A stretch of DNA of 64,000 nt from CAWBFD01 sp963788115 (GTDB taxonomy: Bacteria; Actinomycetota; Thermoleophilia; Solirubrobacterales; 70-9). The DNA is taken from positions 186,001-250,000 of the forward strand of contig CAWBFD010000002.1 of assembly GCA_963788115.1 (NCBI GenBank), given 5' to 3'. Below, piece by piece: positions 63,397-64,000 of this stretch. The position numbers and the translations under genes were made by a program. The notes beneath the pieces are model-generated. The model worked only from the letters and a program-made list of their open reading frames with translations. It did no database searches and had not been told where the DNA came from. Positions within the stretch are counted from its first letter, which is position 1. Each line of letters opens with the position of its first letter.

Positions 63397-64000
63397 CTAG
63401 ACCAGGCCCAGCTGCGCCACCGCGTCCCGCTCCTCGCGGAGCTCGGCGACGCTCGCCTCGATCCGTTGGCGGGAGAAGTCATCGATCTCGAGGCCCTCGA
63501 CGATCGACCAGTCGCCCTCCTCGCAGGTGCACGGGAAGCTCGAGATCAGCGGCTCGTCGACCTCGTAGGCCCCGTTCGAGAGGACTGACATCGAGACCCA
63601 GTCGCCCTCGGGGGTCCCGAGCACCCAGTCGCGCATGTGATCGATGGCGGCATTCGCCGCCGAGCCCGCGCTGGAGGCGCCACGGACCTCGATCACGGCG
63701 GCCCCCCGCTTGGCCACGGTCGGGATGAACTCCTCGGCGATCCACGCCTCGTCGTCGACGGCGTCCCAGGCGCTCCGCCCCCCCACCTTCGCATGGACCA
63801 GATCGGGGTACTGGGTCGTCGAGTGGTTGCCCCAGATGGTCATGTTCGTGACCTCGGTCACCGGCACCCGCAGCTTGTTCGCCACCTGGGCGATCGCCCG
63901 GTTGTGGTCGAGGCGGGTCATCGCGGTGAATCGCTCCCGGGGGACGTCCGGGGCGTGCGACATGGCGATCAGAGCGTTCGTGTTGGCTGGATTTCCGACC
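63397..64000 (-). CDS. mdh: Malate dehydrogenase (partial, N-terminal part cut by window edge)
   Basis: NAD-dependent oxidation of malate to oxaloacetate in the TCA cycle. The last ~200 residues are visible. VGNPANTNALIAMSHAPDVPRERFTAMTRLDHNRA carries the substrate Arg and the Asn-Pro motif; NMTIWGNHSTTQYPD has the catalytic His. The rest of the C-terminal domain is normal (GVYEVDEPLISSFPCTCEEGDW). The frame is open to the right edge, so the Rossmann half is outside. Confidence 0.95.
   Translation of the reverse strand, partial: VGNPANTNALIAMSHAPDVPRERFTAMTRLDHNRAIAQVANKLRVPVTEVTNMTIWGNHSTTQYPDLVHAKVGGRSAWDAVDDEAWIAEEFIPTVAKRGAAVIEVRGASSAGSAANAAIDHMRDWVLGTPEGDWVSMSVLSNGAYEVDEPLISSFPCTCEEGDWSIVEGLEIDDFSRQRIEASVAELREERDAVAQLGLV

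Overview
High-GC window (estimated around 70%) from an actinomycete, most likely class Thermoleophilia (Solirubrobacterales-like). Pointers are the mce operon, the many Thermoleophilia-style secreted proteins of unknown function, the single-chain glycyl-tRNA synthetase, and the mixture of GTG/TTG starts with leaderless-looking promoters. The placement is inferred from gene content; no rRNA or tRNA gene is visible.

Layout. 0-4 kb: most of a glutamate synthase large subunit (minus strand, cut by the left edge). 4.1-11.4 kb: hotdog protein, an orphan AbiEi-like/DUF559 gene set inside repeats, a lone ParA, a frameshifted GMC oxidoreductase plus SnoaL-like protein, homoserine kinase, two thioredoxin-fold proteins, a RemA-like protein and a lipoprotein. 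11.5-13.6 kb: the wreck of an NHL/virginiamycin-B-lyase-like gene. 13.8-27.8 kb: two related TetR regulators, four tandem paralogues of an unrecognised secreted protein family, then a six-gene mce operon without YrbE permease genes. 28-33.4 kb: NiCoT-like transporter, NicO/RcnA-like transporter, TPR protein and DUF4331 protein. 33.6-38.8 kb: rsmI, ROK kinase, LytR-CpsA-Psr protein, second AbiEi-like/DUF559 gene behind a five-copy tandem repeat, idi, FmdB-type zinc ribbon. 38.9-46.5 kb: three large secreted proteins. 46.6-51.5 kb: glycyl-tRNA synthetase, an R2-like diiron protein fused to an SCP2 domain, a GMC oxidoreductase and its TetR neighbour. 51.6-57.1 kb: two small membrane/secreted proteins, ECF sigma factor with anti-sigma factor, and an hsp20-lon operon. 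57.2-61.8 kb: an MBL-fold protein resembling mycobacterial cAMP phosphodiesterase Rv1339, divergent from a class III adenylate cyclase with ATPase/TPR modules, and a cyclic-nucleotide-binding protein. 61.8-64 kb: Cys-rich small protein, fatty acid hydroxylase, AT-hook/winged-helix protein, and malate dehydrogenase (cut by the right edge).

Most notable: (1) a 39-bp palindromic element present three times (5001-5039, 5949-5987 inverted, 33555-33593), two copies bracketing the first AbiEi-like/DUF559 gene and one covering its start codon; (2) a secreted Cys-rich module, single in the four tandem paralogues and repeated in the two large proteins at 38.9-40.7 and 43.5-46.5 kb; (3) a compact cAMP make/degrade/sense locus, plus a perfect TGTGA-N6-TCACA site in front of the diiron-SCP2 fusion; (4) a recurrent TANNNT-N7-9-start-codon arrangement suggesting leaderless transcripts. 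Several single-base frameshifts occur between 7 and 20 kb, so either local gene decay or base-level errors should be considered.
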